Under the pieces are notes generated by a model. It saw only the letters and a program-made list of their open reading frames with translations, ran no database searches and had not been told where the DNA came from. Of a stretch of DNA of 64,000 nucleotides, positions 42,758 to 52,096 are shown one piece after another (the stretch's first letter is position 1; each line of letters starts with the position of its first letter). Where the stretch lies: NCBI GenBank assembly GCA_013178415.1, contig JABLXA010000001.1, forward strand, positions 216,011-280,010, given 5' to 3'. The position numbers and the translations under genes were made by a program. The DNA is from Bacillota bacterium (GTDB lineage Bacteria > Bacillota > SHA-98 > Ch115).

Positions 42758-43205
42758 ATATTTACCCCCTTGCTGCGAGGCTGCTTATATCAGAGCAATT
42801 AGTTCTATTGGCGGCCTTAATCCTCCCCTGCTCCCGAGGAACTGGATTACCGCATCCTCGCCAAATGCCCCTACTCAGCAAGCCCCAAGATCAAATGCCA
42901 CTGCAGCCAATAACATATTCTGGACAGCTGCGGCAGTATCCTGCAAACAATAGAGAGTTTTTCCCCTGGGCCCATATCTGGCCTCGCTCCGGGCTGGATC
43001 AGCAAAGACGACTAGAGAATTTGTTATTTCGCACACGGAGGTCCCCGGAATAGAGGGGTATACTGGCGAGAATTTTGCCGCCCCGGTGCGTCGGAGGAAC
43101 ACGGCGGCCTATTCCGGGAATATACTTATTATCACAGGGTTGATCGTGCCTCCATCCTATCATTTCGTGAAAGACCATTCACCTCTTGTCGAAAGGGTGT
43201 TCTGC
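42758..43205. other. Gap between divergent etfB and SOD genes
   Basis: About 450 bp separate the etfB start (42757, minus) from the preferred SOD start (43206, plus). I see no convincing promoter consensus, repeat or RNA element. An open frame continues upstream of the SOD start to 43086 but lacks family homology. Confidence 0.4.
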
Positions 43206-43913
43206 ATGAATTTTGACGATAAGAAAGCCTCTGGAAACGATGAGACACTTCGCTTTTTCTCGCCAGGGTCTCCCCAACCTGTGCCATCAGTGCCTCCTGG
43301 CGGTCATCGGCTCCCGTCACTTCCATACCCATATAATGCCCTTGAGCCATATATAAGCACAACCACGCTCAGGATCCATCATGATCGCCATCACCTGGCC
43401 TATGTGGAGGGCCTCAACAGGGCTGAACTCGCCCTTGTTGAAGCGCGCCGCTCCGGCGACTTTTCTCTAGTGCGATATTGGGAAAGAGAACTGGCATTCA
43501 ACGGGTCAGGTCATGTGTTGCATAGCATATACTGGACCAATATGAGTCCTGAGGGCGGTGGCATGCCATCTGGGGTTGTGCTGGAGCAGATCAAGCTGTA
43601 TTTCGGCAACTTTGGAGCGTTTCAGCAGCAGATGTCTCGGGCTGCTCAGGATGTTGAAGGCTCAGGATGGGCGCTTTTAGTCTGGCAGCCCCAGTGGGGA
43701 AGGGTAGAAGTCTTGACTGCTGAAAAGCACGAAGATCTGACGCAATGGGGAGTGATCCCGCTTCTTGTGGTCGATGTATGGGAGCACGCCTACTATGTCG
43801 ACTACCAAAATAGACGCGGGGACTATATAAATGCCTGGTGGAATGTGGTTAATTGGAATGACGTTGAAAGGCGCCTGCGGCTTGCCATGCAGGCAAGGGT
43901 CCCAATGGCTTAA
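43206..43913 (+). CDS. Superoxide dismutase, Fe/Mn type, with a Pro-rich N-terminal extension
   Basis: This 235-residue cytosolic enzyme dismutates superoxide. After a ~37-residue polar/Pro-rich lead (SPGSPQPVPSVPPGG) the family starts with LPSLPYPYNALEPYIS. Metal ligands are His58 in LRIHHDRHH, His106 in GHVLHSIYW, and Asp and His in VVDVWEHAYYVDYQNRRGDY. The segment GSGWALLVWQP is also typical. The ATG at 43206 follows AAAGGGTG; a longer frame from 43086 has no supporting homology. Similar extended SODs occur in Bacillota. Fe versus Mn cannot be decided here. Confidence 0.92.
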   Translation: MNFDDKKASGNDETLRFFSPGSPQPVPSVPPGGHRLPSLPYPYNALEPYISTTTLRIHHDRHHLAYVEGLNRAELALVEARRSGDFSLVRYWERELAFNGSGHVLHSIYWTNMSPEGGGMPSGVVLEQIKLYFGNFGAFQQQMSRAAQDVEGSGWALLVWQPQWGRVEVLTAEKHEDLTQWGVIPLLVVDVWEHAYYVDYQNRRGDYINAWWNVVNWNDVERRLRLAMQARVPMA

Positions 43914-43973
43914 GTATAAGTATTGGCTCTGCCGGTATAAATCCAATTTCATGCCAAGGGCGAAGGTGGTTCG

Positions 43974-44357
43974 ATGGGTATATTCAATAACCGCAGAGGT
44001 AGTGGGATCTTGCGCGGGCAATTAGGACGGTGGCCGGGGCAATCCGGCGAGGGTGATAATGGCGCTCCCTCGGATGAGAATCAGGAAATCCCTTCCGTGC
44101 TTCATTCGGCTTTCCTGGCCGCATTCGGGGCGTTGGCCTGGGTGTTTGGGGCAGATCTTGTACAAAATCGGCCAGGAACCCCGGTGCAGTTCGTCGCCTC
44201 AGTGGTCAGCGGTTTCATCGGAGGGCCCCTGGGCCTTTTGCTCACGGGCATTTTGAATGACGAACTCGTCGGCGTTACCCTGGGCACCATAGTAACAGGT
44301 ATGGTTTATACCTTGATCGCCGGAATGGCTCCTCAGGATCAAAATAATGATGGTTAG
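43974..44357 (+). CDS. Hypothetical membrane protein with Gly-rich helices
   Basis: This 127-residue protein follows SOD by 60 bp with Shine-Dalgarno AAGGTGG. The first 40 residues are polar and Gly/Arg/Asn-rich. Two or three hydrophobic segments follow (AFLAAFGALAWVFGADLV, FVASVVSGFIGGPLGLLLTG, VTLGTIVTGMVYTLIAGMA) and the tail is acidic (QDQNNDG). No family is recognised. The Gly-zipper-like pattern in the helices suggests an oligomeric membrane protein. Confidence 0.65.
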   Translation: MGIFNNRRGSGILRGQLGRWPGQSGEGDNGAPSDENQEIPSVLHSAFLAAFGALAWVFGADLVQNRPGTPVQFVASVVSGFIGGPLGLLLTGILNDELVGVTLGTIVTGMVYTLIAGMAPQDQNNDG

Positions 44358-44465
44358 ACAGTGGGGATAGACACATGGCATCATCATGTCGGCGCGAGCG
44401 CCGGGGAACCGACGCATGGCCGGCTCACGGCTCAAACTCGCGCTCGACCATCGATGATCTTGCGA

Positions 44466-46499
44466 TTAGAACCTGCTCAAAAGCTCTTCCCATTGGGAAT
44501 AGCAGGCATCTAACCTGCTCTGGAGCTCACGTCGAGCTTTTGCCTTCTCCTTCAACTTGTCTGGGAAAAGGTAAAGCTCAAGGTCGGCAAGTTCTCCATC
44601 AAGAGCCTTTACCTTTTCTTCGATGCGCGAAATCTCTTCCTCAAGCTCTGCTATGCGTCCCTCCAGGAGGGCATCGGCTTTCCCTGCCCGGGGGGCTTCT
44701 TCAGAATTTCCCGTTCTACGCGGAATCCTTTCTTTGCGTTTCCGACTGATATTCAAGTCATTGCCGGCCTCAGCCACGGGCTCAGTCATGGTAGTCCTAT
44801 TTGCCGTATAAGCTGAATAGTCGCCAGGAAAGTCATGGATCAAAGCGGGACTCTGTGTCGTAATGTGGGAAAACCCTGATTTCCTGGCATTGACGACCGG
44901 GACTTTGAGATCGAGAATACGATCCGCAATGCGTTCGAGGAACCGGCGGTCGTGCGATATGACAAGGAGAGTCCCGTCGAATGAAGCAAGGGCGTCTTCC
45001 AGAGCTTCTATCGATTGAATATCCAAATGGTTGGTGGGCTCATCCAGCATAAGCAGGTTGGCCCCGCTTGTGACCATTTTAGCAAGGCAGAGCCTGTTGC
45101 GTTCTCCCCCGCTCAGCACGCGAACAGGTTTAAAAACATCATCGCCACTGAATAAAAACCTCCCGAGGATGTTTCTCGCCTCCTGCATGCCAAGCTTAGA
45201 ATCCTTCAGGAAGCTGTCGATTACCGTCATATCAGGGTCGAGTTCTCCATGTTCTTGATCATAATAGGCAATCGAAACCCCTTGTCCGAGAATGACTGTT
45301 CCTGAAGAGGGCGGGAGCTTTCCCGACAAGATCCGGAACAAGGTGGACTTGCCTACGCCATTGGGCCCAATGATGGCTGCGTGTTCGCCCTTCATGATCT
45401 TGAAGGAGATGTCCTCAAAGAGAACTCTCCCTTGAAACTCCATCGATATCCCTTTTACCTCAAGCACAAGGTCTCCCGATTCCCTGGCGGCAGAAAAGTT
45501 CATCTTCATTGTCTTCGGGCTGGCGGGGACACGGTCTATTCGTTCGATACGCAAGAGCCGTTTCTTGACAGTCTCAGCCTGTTTATGGAAGCGAGGGTTG
45601 CGACCGCCCCAAGCCTTATAGCGGTAGTACATTTCTGTAAGACGCGCTATTTCTTTTTGCTGTTGTTCATAGGCCTTTGCTTGCGCTTCCTCCTGCAATT
45701 TCTTGATCTCCATGAATCTGGAATAATTGCCGGGGTAATCCTTAATCTTGTGCCTCGAAAGCTCTATGGTGCGGTTGGTAACTGCGTCCAAGAACCTTCG
45801 ATCGTGAGAGACCACTATAACCGCGCCACTATATGATCTGAGAAAGCTCTCGAGCCATTCAATGGCTGAAATATCAAGATGGTTGGTCGGTTCATCTAGA
45901 AGCAAGATATCCGGTTCACTGAGCAACAACTTAGCGAGACCGATACGAGTTTTCTCTCCCCCGCTGAAGGATGATATCATTTGATCTCGACTTTCCGCCG
46001 GGAAACCAAGTCCATTAAGCACCGTCTCGATCCTGCTATCCATTTCATAGCCTCCGGCCATCTCAAAGCGGCTGGAGATGGTTCCATATTCAGACAGCAG
46101 GTTGGACACCGCATTATGGTTCTCTGCTTTGCATGATAACCCACCATGGTCCTCCCTCGAAGCTGAGGCAGTGATCTCGTGTTCAAGGCGATTCATTAGA
46201 TCCTTCAGCTCCAGGAGCCTCGAAAACCCTTTTCGCGCCTCCTCCAGCAAGGTGGCCGACGGATCGAGATCTGGATCCTGAGTGAGAAATCCCAGGGTAG
46301 CCCCTTCCCTGAGCGTCACTTTTCCCCTATCTGGCGCCTCTTGCCCCGCTATGATCCGGAGCAATGTGGATTTACCTGCGCCATTTGGGCCTATTAATGC
46401 GACATGCTCACCCTCATTGAGCTCAAAGGATATTCCATCTAAAATCAGAGAAGGGCCATAATATTTCGTTACATCCTGGAGCTTAAGTACCGGCATCAT
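44466..46499 (-). CDS. ABC-F family ATPase (ribosome-associated)
   Basis: This 677-residue protein has two ABC ATPase domains and no membrane segments. The first has Walker A GPNGAGKSTLLRIIAG, signature SSFSGGEKTRIGLAKLLL and DILLLDEPTNHLDISAIEWL. The second has GPNGVGKSTLFRILSG, RVLSGGERNRLCLAKMV and NLLMLDEPTNHLD. The inter-domain P-site tRNA-interaction linker is basic (AWGGRNPRFHKQAETVKKRL). The C terminus is a long coiled coil (RIAELEEEISRIEEKVKALD). ABC-F proteins act on stalled ribosomes or confer resistance to ribosome-targeting antibiotics. The closest type is Bacillus YdiF/Uup. Confidence 0.93.
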   Translation of the reverse strand: MMPVLKLQDVTKYYGPSLILDGISFELNEGEHVALIGPNGAGKSTLLRIIAGQEAPDRGKVTLREGATLGFLTQDPDLDPSATLLEEARKGFSRLLELKDLMNRLEHEITASASREDHGGLSCKAENHNAVSNLLSEYGTISSRFEMAGGYEMDSRIETVLNGLGFPAESRDQMISSFSGGEKTRIGLAKLLLSEPDILLLDEPTNHLDISAIEWLESFLRSYSGAVIVVSHDRRFLDAVTNRTIELSRHKIKDYPGNYSRFMEIKKLQEEAQAKAYEQQQKEIARLTEMYYRYKAWGGRNPRFHKQAETVKKRLLRIERIDRVPASPKTMKMNFSAARESGDLVLEVKGISMEFQGRVLFEDISFKIMKGEHAAIIGPNGVGKSTLFRILSGKLPPSSGTVILGQGVSIAYYDQEHGELDPDMTVIDSFLKDSKLGMQEARNILGRFLFSGDDVFKPVRVLSGGERNRLCLAKMVTSGANLLMLDEPTNHLDIQSIEALEDALASFDGTLLVISHDRRFLERIADRILDLKVPVVNARKSGFSHITTQSPALIHDFPGDYSAYTANRTTMTEPVAEAGNDLNISRKRKERIPRRTGNSEEAPRAGKADALLEGRIAELEEEISRIEEKVKALDGELADLELYLFPDKLKEKAKARRELQSRLDACYSQWEELLSRF

Positions 46500-46981
46500 C
46501 TATTTCTCCCTTAAATTCCAAATCAAAACCCATGGAGACCACCATAGGATCTCCTGCCGCCCGGGAATTCGCTCCTTTGCGCCTTTTCTATTTTGACAGC
46601 CGGGGAAGCTTTCGTCAAGGTGGCGGGTGACGATGCAAAAGAGGAAGAATAAATCCCCCGTCGAAAGAAACGTTGGTACCCGTTTACTTAAAGATTGCGC
46701 TACTTAGATGACTTAGATGAGGTATTGTACGGTAGTGTCATAACAGTTAAGTCAAATAGCTATAATATTGATCGTGCTGTGAGATATTCAGCTCTCCTGA
46801 TAGGGGCTGTCTTGACCCTGGGGGCAAGGGGTGCCTAAGTTTGTGACAGAGGAATGGTAAAATAGATGAAGCCTGGAGTTGTGATGGTAGATGTGGCGGT
46901 GGATTAGGGAGAACAAGGTATTGGCCCGCGGCGTCAATGTGATTTGCGGCAAGATCGTTTTCAAAGGTGTTGCAGAAGCGT
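46500..46981. other. Gap between divergent ABC-F and RlmD genes
   Basis: The ~480-bp gap contains a small direct repeat (ACTTAGATG twice near 46705) and an AT-rich stretch near 46740-46780. A TAAAAT near 46858 could be a -10 for rlmD, but no matching -35 was found. No coding region is evident. Confidence 0.4.
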
Positions 46982-48433
46982 ATGGACTCGAATATAACAA
47001 ACTCGATGATCTCCTCCACTAGAAGAGAACCTGTGAATCCGCCGGTCAAACCAGGGGATATCGTCGAGCTTGCCATAACGGATCTGAATCATGAAGGAGA
47101 AGGCGTAGCTAGGGTTGGGGGCTTTGCGATATTCATTCCTGGCGCGCTGCCTGGTGAGCTTGCCCGGGTCAAGGTCGAGACGGTGAAGAAGAATTACGGC
47201 CGCGGCTTGGCCTTGGATATCCTGTCGCCTTCTCCAGATAGGCTTTCTCCGGCGTGCGGTGTTTTTCAGAGATGTGGCGGATGCCAGCTTCAGCACCTCA
47301 GCTATACGAGGCAGCTGGAGTTCAAACGGGAACGGGTTGTGGAAGCCCTGGAACGTATCGGCCGGCTGGCTGGAATCAAGGTAGAGCCTACCATAGGAAT
47401 GGAAGAGCCATGGCGCTATAGAAATAAGGCCCAGTACCCTGTAGGCTTAAGGCAGGGTGGGCCCGGGAAGGCAGGACTTATTGGAGGATTCTTTGAAAAG
47501 GGCACTCATGTAATTGTGCCTTGCGAGAATTGCCTGATCCACCATCCGCTTGCAGGGCGCGTTCTCAATGAAACGCTCAGGCTCGCAGAAACTTTTGGCC
47601 TCGATGCATATGATGAAAAGACCGGGTCAGGATTTCTGAGGCATGTTCTTGTGAAAATAGGTTTCGCTACGGGCGAAACCATGGTGGTACTTGTTGTGAA
47701 TGGCAGGTCGTTCCCGAGAGGAAGGGAATTTGGTGAGGCTCTTCATCAGGCCGTGCCGCAGATACAATCTGTGATCCAGAACATCAACCAAGAGAGGACC
47801 AACGTGATCCTGGGGTCTCATTCCAGAGTGCTCTGGGGCAAGGATCATATCATAGATATGCTTGGTCACTTTCGTTTCCGGATTTCAGCGGAGTCCTTTT
47901 ACCAGGTGAACCCGGCGCAGACAGAGACTCTTTATCGAAAGGCCGTGGAGTTTGCAGGTTTATCAGGACGGGAGGTAGTAGCTGACCTTTACTGCGGCAT
48001 CGGTACGATAACACTCCTTCTGGCCGAAGAAGCTCGGGAAGTCTATGGGATTGAGGTTGTCCCAGCTGCCATCTCTGACGCCCGGGCAAATGCCAGGATG
48101 AATCAAATCACCAACGCCCGGTTTATGGAAGGCGATACGGCAGCTGTTCTATCCAGACTGATGCGGGACCAGGGGATCAGATTTGATGTGGTGGTCATGG
48201 ATCCACCGAAAAGCGGATGCGAGGGGAGGGTCCTGGATCTTCTGATCGCGGCGCGCGTGGAACGAATCGTATATGTCTCCTGCAACCCCGCTAGCCTGGC
48301 CCGGGATCTGGCACGCCTTGCAGGAGGCGGCTATTCTGTCGAACACGTTCAGCCAGTGGATATGTTCCCGCAGACTTATCATGTGGAGACGGTAGCTCTC
48401 CTAAGGGTTGGTGATAATGCTGCGAGAAGGTAG
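46982..48433 (+). CDS. 23S rRNA (uracil-5-)-methyltransferase, RumA/RlmD family
   Basis: This 483-residue SAM-dependent methyltransferase makes m5U in 23S rRNA. An N-terminal TRAM domain (GDIVELAITDLNHEGEGVAR) is followed by the iron-sulfur site with four cysteines (ACGVFQRCGGCQLQH and later PCENC) and the central domain. The catalytic core has NPAQTETLYRKAVEFAGL, SAM motif VVADLYCGIGTITLLLAEEA, VVMDPPKSGCEG and the nucleophile/proton-relay segment IVYVSCNPASLARDLARLA. The ATG at 46982 is preferred to the GTG at 46967, which abuts its own Shine-Dalgarno. Confidence 0.92.
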   Translation: MDSNITNSMISSTRREPVNPPVKPGDIVELAITDLNHEGEGVARVGGFAIFIPGALPGELARVKVETVKKNYGRGLALDILSPSPDRLSPACGVFQRCGGCQLQHLSYTRQLEFKRERVVEALERIGRLAGIKVEPTIGMEEPWRYRNKAQYPVGLRQGGPGKAGLIGGFFEKGTHVIVPCENCLIHHPLAGRVLNETLRLAETFGLDAYDEKTGSGFLRHVLVKIGFATGETMVVLVVNGRSFPRGREFGEALHQAVPQIQSVIQNINQERTNVILGSHSRVLWGKDHIIDMLGHFRFRISAESFYQVNPAQTETLYRKAVEFAGLSGREVVADLYCGIGTITLLLAEEAREVYGIEVVPAAISDARANARMNQITNARFMEGDTAAVLSRLMRDQGIRFDVVVMDPPKSGCEGRVLDLLIAARVERIVYVSCNPASLARDLARLAGGGYSVEHVQPVDMFPQTYHVETVALLRVGDNAARR

Positions 48434-48469
48434 CGAGCAGCGGAAGCTAGCGACATCGTGGAGGGTCAG

Positions 48470-49234
48470 TCATGGCCTGTTTATTCTCTGCAAGAAAGAC
48501 CTGGCCCTCGCGTGCCTTGGAGAGCGGAAGAAGGCATCCGGGATTCCTTCCTCGAGTATTTGCCCTTCATCCATGAATATCACGCGATGGGCGACCTCTC
48601 TGGCAAAGCCCATCTCGTGGGTCACGACCAGCATGGTCATGCCCCTTTCGGCGAGATCACGCATTACGTTAAGAACCTCGCCCACGAGCTCCGGATCTAA
48701 CGCGGAAGTTGGCTCGTCGAAAAGCATTATCTTGGGGTTCATGGCCAGCGCCCTGGCAATTGCGACCCTCTGTTGTTGGCCGCCTGACAGGTGATTTGGA
48801 TAGGTATTTGCCTTATCCGCAAGACCGACCCGCTCGAGGAGTTCCATGCCAATCTGTTCTGCGGCGCGGCGCGGCATCTTCTTGACCGTGACCAGGGCTT
48901 CAGTCACATTCTGCAAGGCGGTCAGATGTGGAAAGAGGTTGAACTTTTGGAATACCATGCCGATCTCCGAACGGATCTTGTTGATGGATGATTCAGACGC
49001 TGGGACCCACCTGTCGCCTCTCCGCCTTCTAGCAAGAGGTGCGCCGTCGATATAGATAACCCCGCTATCAGCTCGTTCGAGACAATTGAGGCATCGGAGA
49101 AGCGTGCTCTTTCCCGAGCCGCTTGGTCCGACTATAACCACTACCTCTCCACGCCTTACGGAAAATGATATGTCTTTCAAAACATGGAGGGCGCCGAATG
49201 ACTTGTTTAGATTGTGTACCTCGATGATATTCAT
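48470..49234 (-). CDS. Polar amino-acid ABC transporter, ATP-binding subunit
   Basis: This 254-residue GlnQ/ArtP-type ATPase starts [20 protein letters not shown]. It has Walker [17 protein letters not shown]-loop [19 protein letters not shown], signature [20 protein letters not shown], Walker [21 protein letters not shown] and switch His in [11 protein letters not shown]. An open frame runs 53 codons further upstream but its translation is not ATPase-like and crosses a strong hairpin, so the ATG at 49234 is preferred. It completes an ABC importer with the permease and binding-protein genes upstream. Confidence 0.94.
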   Translation of the reverse strand: MNIIEVHNLNKSFGALHVLKDISFSVRRGEVVVIVGPSGSGKSTLLRCLNCLERADSGVIYIDGAPLARRRRGDRWVPASESSINKIRSEIGMVFQKFNLFPHLTALQNVTEALVTVKKMPRRAAEQIGMELLERVGLADKANTYPNHLSGGQQQRVAIARALAMNPKIMLFDEPTSALDPELVGEVLNVMRDLAERGMTMLVVTHEMGFAREVAHRVIFMDEGQILEEGIPDAFFRSPRHARARSFLQRINRP

Positions 49235-49289
49235 GCTTCTGCAAGTTTCCTGCCGCGAAGCCTGCCATGGCTGCGACATGGCAATAAGG

Positions 49290-49326
49290 CGGTCCGCGGG
49301 AATCTGATATTGCATATCAGGGACCG
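49290..49326 (-). promoter_or_regulatory. Intercistronic stem-loop before the ABC ATPase gene
   Basis: A perfect 7-3-7 palindrome CTGATAT-TGC-ATATCAG (49304-49320) is nested inside CGGTCC (49290-49295) and GGACCG (49321-49326). It lies in the 251-bp gap between the permease and ATPase genes, where it could set relative expression through RNA stability or attenuation. The rest of the gap shows nothing else. Confidence 0.5.
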
Positions 49327-49485
49327 CGTCAGGAGCCGCCTTCATGGCAGAAGCTCGGAACTGTAATATTCTTGTGCTCAACATAATGACCAAATGCCTC
49401 CTCCGATTTGCCGTTCTTCGTCCATGGGCCCCTTGTCTCTGCCAGCCATCCCTCGTTGGAACGTGACTTCGAGATCGTCTTCTTT

Positions 49486-50151
49486 CTATTGGTAGACAGA
49501 TAAGCGCTTCTCAAGCCGTCCAAAAGTTATAGTAAAGAACGTTGTCAGCAGCAGGTAGAGGCAGCCCGCCCCCGCGAAAATCTCAACCGGCCGGAAAGTA
49601 GTCGCATACATTTGCTGCGCCGTCCTCATAAGATCTACCATCGAGATAGTGGCAACAAGAGAAGAATCCTTGAGGAGGGCGATGAATTCATTGCCCATGG
49701 GTGGAATAAGCCTCCTATAGGCCTGTGGCAAGATTATGCGACGCATTGCCTGGAGATATGACATTCCAAGAGACCTTGCGGCCTCCATCTGGCCCTTATC
49801 TATAGACTCAATGGCTCCCCTGATGATTTCCGCCACATAGGCCGCCGAGTTCAGGCTCATCCCTGTCACCGCAGCCACAAAGGGACTTAAAGTAAGACCG
49901 ATCTGTGGAAGGCCATAATAAATGGTAAATAACTGTAGCAGAAGGGGAGTTCCGCGAACGAGCCATGTATAAAATCGGGCTGCGGATGAGACCACCCTGC
50001 TGTGTGATATCTCGGCAAGAGCAATAAAGAGCCCCAGAGCAGTTCCCACTATTATGGCAAGAACCGTGAGCTCGACTGTCATTATTGCGCCTTCTGCAAG
50101 GACTGGAAGATACTTTATGAAAACGGCAAAATCCATAGGTAAGGACTCCAA
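49486..50151 (-). CDS. Polar amino-acid ABC transporter, permease subunit
   Basis: This 221-residue HisM/GlnP-type permease has about five transmembrane helices. It carries the family's N-terminal pattern [20 protein letters not shown], the [17 protein letters not shown] segment, and the ATPase-contact EAA loop [20 protein letters not shown] then [20 protein letters not shown]. The gene order on the minus strand is binding protein, permease, ATPase. A single permease would form a homodimer. Confidence 0.94.
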   Translation of the reverse strand: MESLPMDFAVFIKYLPVLAEGAIMTVELTVLAIIVGTALGLFIALAEISHSRVVSSAARFYTWLVRGTPLLLQLFTIYYGLPQIGLTLSPFVAAVTGMSLNSAAYVAEIIRGAIESIDKGQMEAARSLGMSYLQAMRRIILPQAYRRLIPPMGNEFIALLKDSSLVATISMVDLMRTAQQMYATTFRPVEIFAGAGCLYLLLTTFFTITFGRLEKRLSVYQ

Positions 50152-50236
50152 TCGAAGTAGGCGGGAGGAGCCCCAGGCCCTGGTAGCTCCTCCTCAGATC
50201 AATGCCATCGGAGGGAATAAACCCCCTGCATGTTCC

Positions 50237-51058
50237 CTATTTCTTCTTCGCTGTTATGTCTGTGCCGAACCATTTTTGTGATATCTTGGCCATGGTGCCG
50301 TCAGCTTTGATTTCTTCGACTATCTTATTGATTGCTTCCTGGAGTTTCTTGTCCTGTTTCCTATACCCGATTGCCACAGGTTCGTCACGAATTGAAGCTA
50401 CAACCTTGAAATCATCGGGCCTCTCTGTCATGTAGTACCGGCCGACGAGTTCATCGACTACACCCGCGTCAAGCCTGCCGATGCCGAGATCGAGGAAGAC
50501 CTCGGTAAACTTATTATATTTCTTTAGCTCCTTGATTCCTTTGACTGTTCTTGCCGCCTCCTCGCTGGTTGACCCAAGCTGCGTGCCTACCACCTTACCG
50601 GCGAGATCTTCCTTGCTCTTGATCTTGTTATCTTTGGCCCTTACAACAATTACCTGGGATTCATAGAGATAAGGAGGTCCGAAATCAATGACCTTCGCGC
50701 GCTCCTCAGTTACGCTCAATGTAGAAAGTATGATATCGAACTTGTGGGCGTTGAGCGCCAGCAAGACACCGTTCCACTCAGTTGGGATCCATTCAACTTT
50801 GACGCCAAGGCGTTTCCCGATTTCACGGGCCAGGTCTATATCAAATCCTACAAGGTTGTTGTTGGGGTCCCTGAATTCCATTGGGGGGTACGCATCATCG
50901 ATCCCGATTGTGAGCTTACCGGCTCTGAGGACTTTTTCCAGAGAATCGTCAGTGGATGGGTTTGCTGCAAGAACCGGAGCAATCAGGCCCGATAGAAGCA
51001 AAAGAATTATACTGGATGCCATTAAGAGAACTTTGCGTGTAGCATTTATCCTCTTCAT
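50237..51058 (-). CDS. Polar amino-acid ABC transporter, solute-binding protein (family 3)
   Basis: This 273-residue secreted or tethered protein has a signal sequence (RKVLLMASSIILLLLSGLIA). The family-3 body has LTIGIDDAYPPMEFRDPNNN, LVGFDIDLAREIGKRLGVKV, WNGVLLALNAHKFDIILSTL, SVTEERAKVIDFGPPYL and VVGTQLGSTSEEAARTV. It ends in a canonical late segment QEAINKIVEEIKADGTMAKI. The ligand (Glu/Gln, His or Arg class) cannot be fixed. It is the first gene of the operon, behind a sigma-A promoter at 51108-51135. Confidence 0.94.
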   Translation of the reverse strand: MKRINATRKVLLMASSIILLLLSGLIAPVLAANPSTDDSLEKVLRAGKLTIGIDDAYPPMEFRDPNNNLVGFDIDLAREIGKRLGVKVEWIPTEWNGVLLALNAHKFDIILSTLSVTEERAKVIDFGPPYLYESQVIVVRAKDNKIKSKEDLAGKVVGTQLGSTSEEAARTVKGIKELKKYNKFTEVFLDLGIGRLDAGVVDELVGRYYMTERPDDFKVVASIRDEPVAIGYRKQDKKLQEAINKIVEEIKADGTMAKISQKWFGTDITAKKK

Positions 51059-51107
51059 CTGGTTGACTCCCTTCCCGGATCTTTATGTAAAGAAAGCATC
51101 TGATACT

Positions 51108-51135
51108 ACTATACTTTAACATAACAAATAGTCAA
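51108..51135 (-). promoter_or_regulatory. Sigma-A promoter of the amino-acid ABC transporter operon
   Basis: On the minus strand TTGACT (51130-51135), a 16-bp spacer and TATAGT (51108-51113) lie 50 bp upstream of the binding-protein start. No TGG-N10-GC (sigma54) element was found on this strand between 51059 and 51375. Confidence 0.7.
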
Positions 51136-51202
51136 AGCGCTAGATTAAAGAAGTCCAGCCAAATTTGTCGTTCTCAGGCGGAAAATGATCACATGAGGGG
51201 AT

Positions 51203-51350
51203 CTTCGCCAAAATATGAAGATCCAAGATAATGAGGCACAGCCTTTCCTTGCGCGGGCTCATGAAGATTGAGGGGATGAAACTAGTCGTTTCTTGCGCGA
51301 GCTTGTGAAGATTCAGAGGGATGAAGCGCAATCCTTCTTTGCACGGACTG
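51203..51350. repeat. Imperfect ~45-bp tandem repeats
   Basis: Three units share a GAAGAT core at 51217, 51263 and 51307 (spacing 46 and 44 bp). The best two read CTTGCGCGGGCTCATGAAGA and CTTGCGCGAGCTTGTGAAGA, followed by GGGATGAA; a partial unit follows (CTTTGCACGGACTGTGG). They lie between the ABC transporter promoter and the palindrome array and may be further protein-binding sites. Confidence 0.6.
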
Positions 51351-51374
51351 TGGTATTATTATGGTAGTATGGAC

Positions 51375-51970
51375 TGGCGAAAAGCTCGCCACTCCCCAGA
51401 CAAACATGTCGAGCTCTTCGTCACATCAAACCGTGGGTGGCGAATCTTTAGGCAGGCTTTGCGCAGGGGTGACGAAGATCTCGTCGATCCCCCTGCAAAG
51501 GTGGCTAAACCATCGTCAGCTCGGATTAATTTTGGAAAATTTTGGGCCAATCTCGCCCATGGGTGGCGAGAACCTCGTCACGTTTTTTGCCAGGATGACG
51601 ATAGTCGCGCCAGTTCTCTCGCGGAGCTGACGACAATATTGCCAGTCCTTACTCATATGAAGGGAAATCTCACCTAATCTGATCCAAAATTGGAAAATCA
51701 TATAGGAATTTTGCTTGTAGATGACGAGATTCTAGGCACGTCGGGACGAAGGGTGGGGACAGTATCGTCAGTCTTGGCTTTCAGGTGGCGAAATTCTAGT
51801 CACGTCATCGGCGCCTCATCGCGAAATTGGAAGACTCAAGGAGACAATTATTCAAAATAATAAAATTTATGGTATGTCCTGGGTGAAGGTGGCGATATCT
51901 CGGCCAATCCAAGCGCGAAAGTGGCGACGGCCGCGCCAGTCTTCGGACAAACCTGACGAAATCTCCGTCA
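51375..51970. promoter_or_regulatory. Phased array of thirteen 17-bp palindromes, TGRCGA-N5-TCGYCA
   Basis: Copies start at 51375, 51438, 51470, 51502, 51564, 51596, 51628, 51722, 51754, 51786, 51890, 51922 and 51954. Eight of the twelve steps are exactly 32 bp, about three helical turns, and others are near 64 or 96 bp, so most sites face the same side of the DNA. Copies at 51375 and 51564 match perfectly; the others have one or two mismatches, nearly all in the right half. The 6-5-6 geometry is that of NtrC-type enhancer sites. The next gene downstream encodes an NtrC-family activator, so autoregulatory or enhancer binding is inferred. The array fills most of a 1038-bp gap without genes. 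Confidence 0.75.
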
Positions 51971-52096
51971 CTGCTACCCTCGGCGTCTGTATGTTGTTGT
52001 AACTTCGGAGTTGGTCATCTGTAGTTTACTAATTGAAAGGAGGAAAGGCGATCTCCTCCCCGGAGTAAATTCCGAGGTCTCCATCGTCTGATTCTT

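Noticed and set aside
43086..43205. N-terminal 40 residues of the longer SOD frame as a signal peptide
   Set aside because: The segment has no supported start, no clear hydrophobic core with cleavage site, and a better start with Shine-Dalgarno exists at 43206.
48470..49393. 307-residue version of the amino-acid ABC ATPase
   Set aside because: The first 53 codons are not ATPase-like and cover a perfect stem-loop; the family start is at 49234.
51375..51970. CRISPR array
   Set aside because: The repeats are only 17 bp, palindromic and degenerate, the intervening DNA is 15 bp, several intervals skip units, and no cas gene is present.
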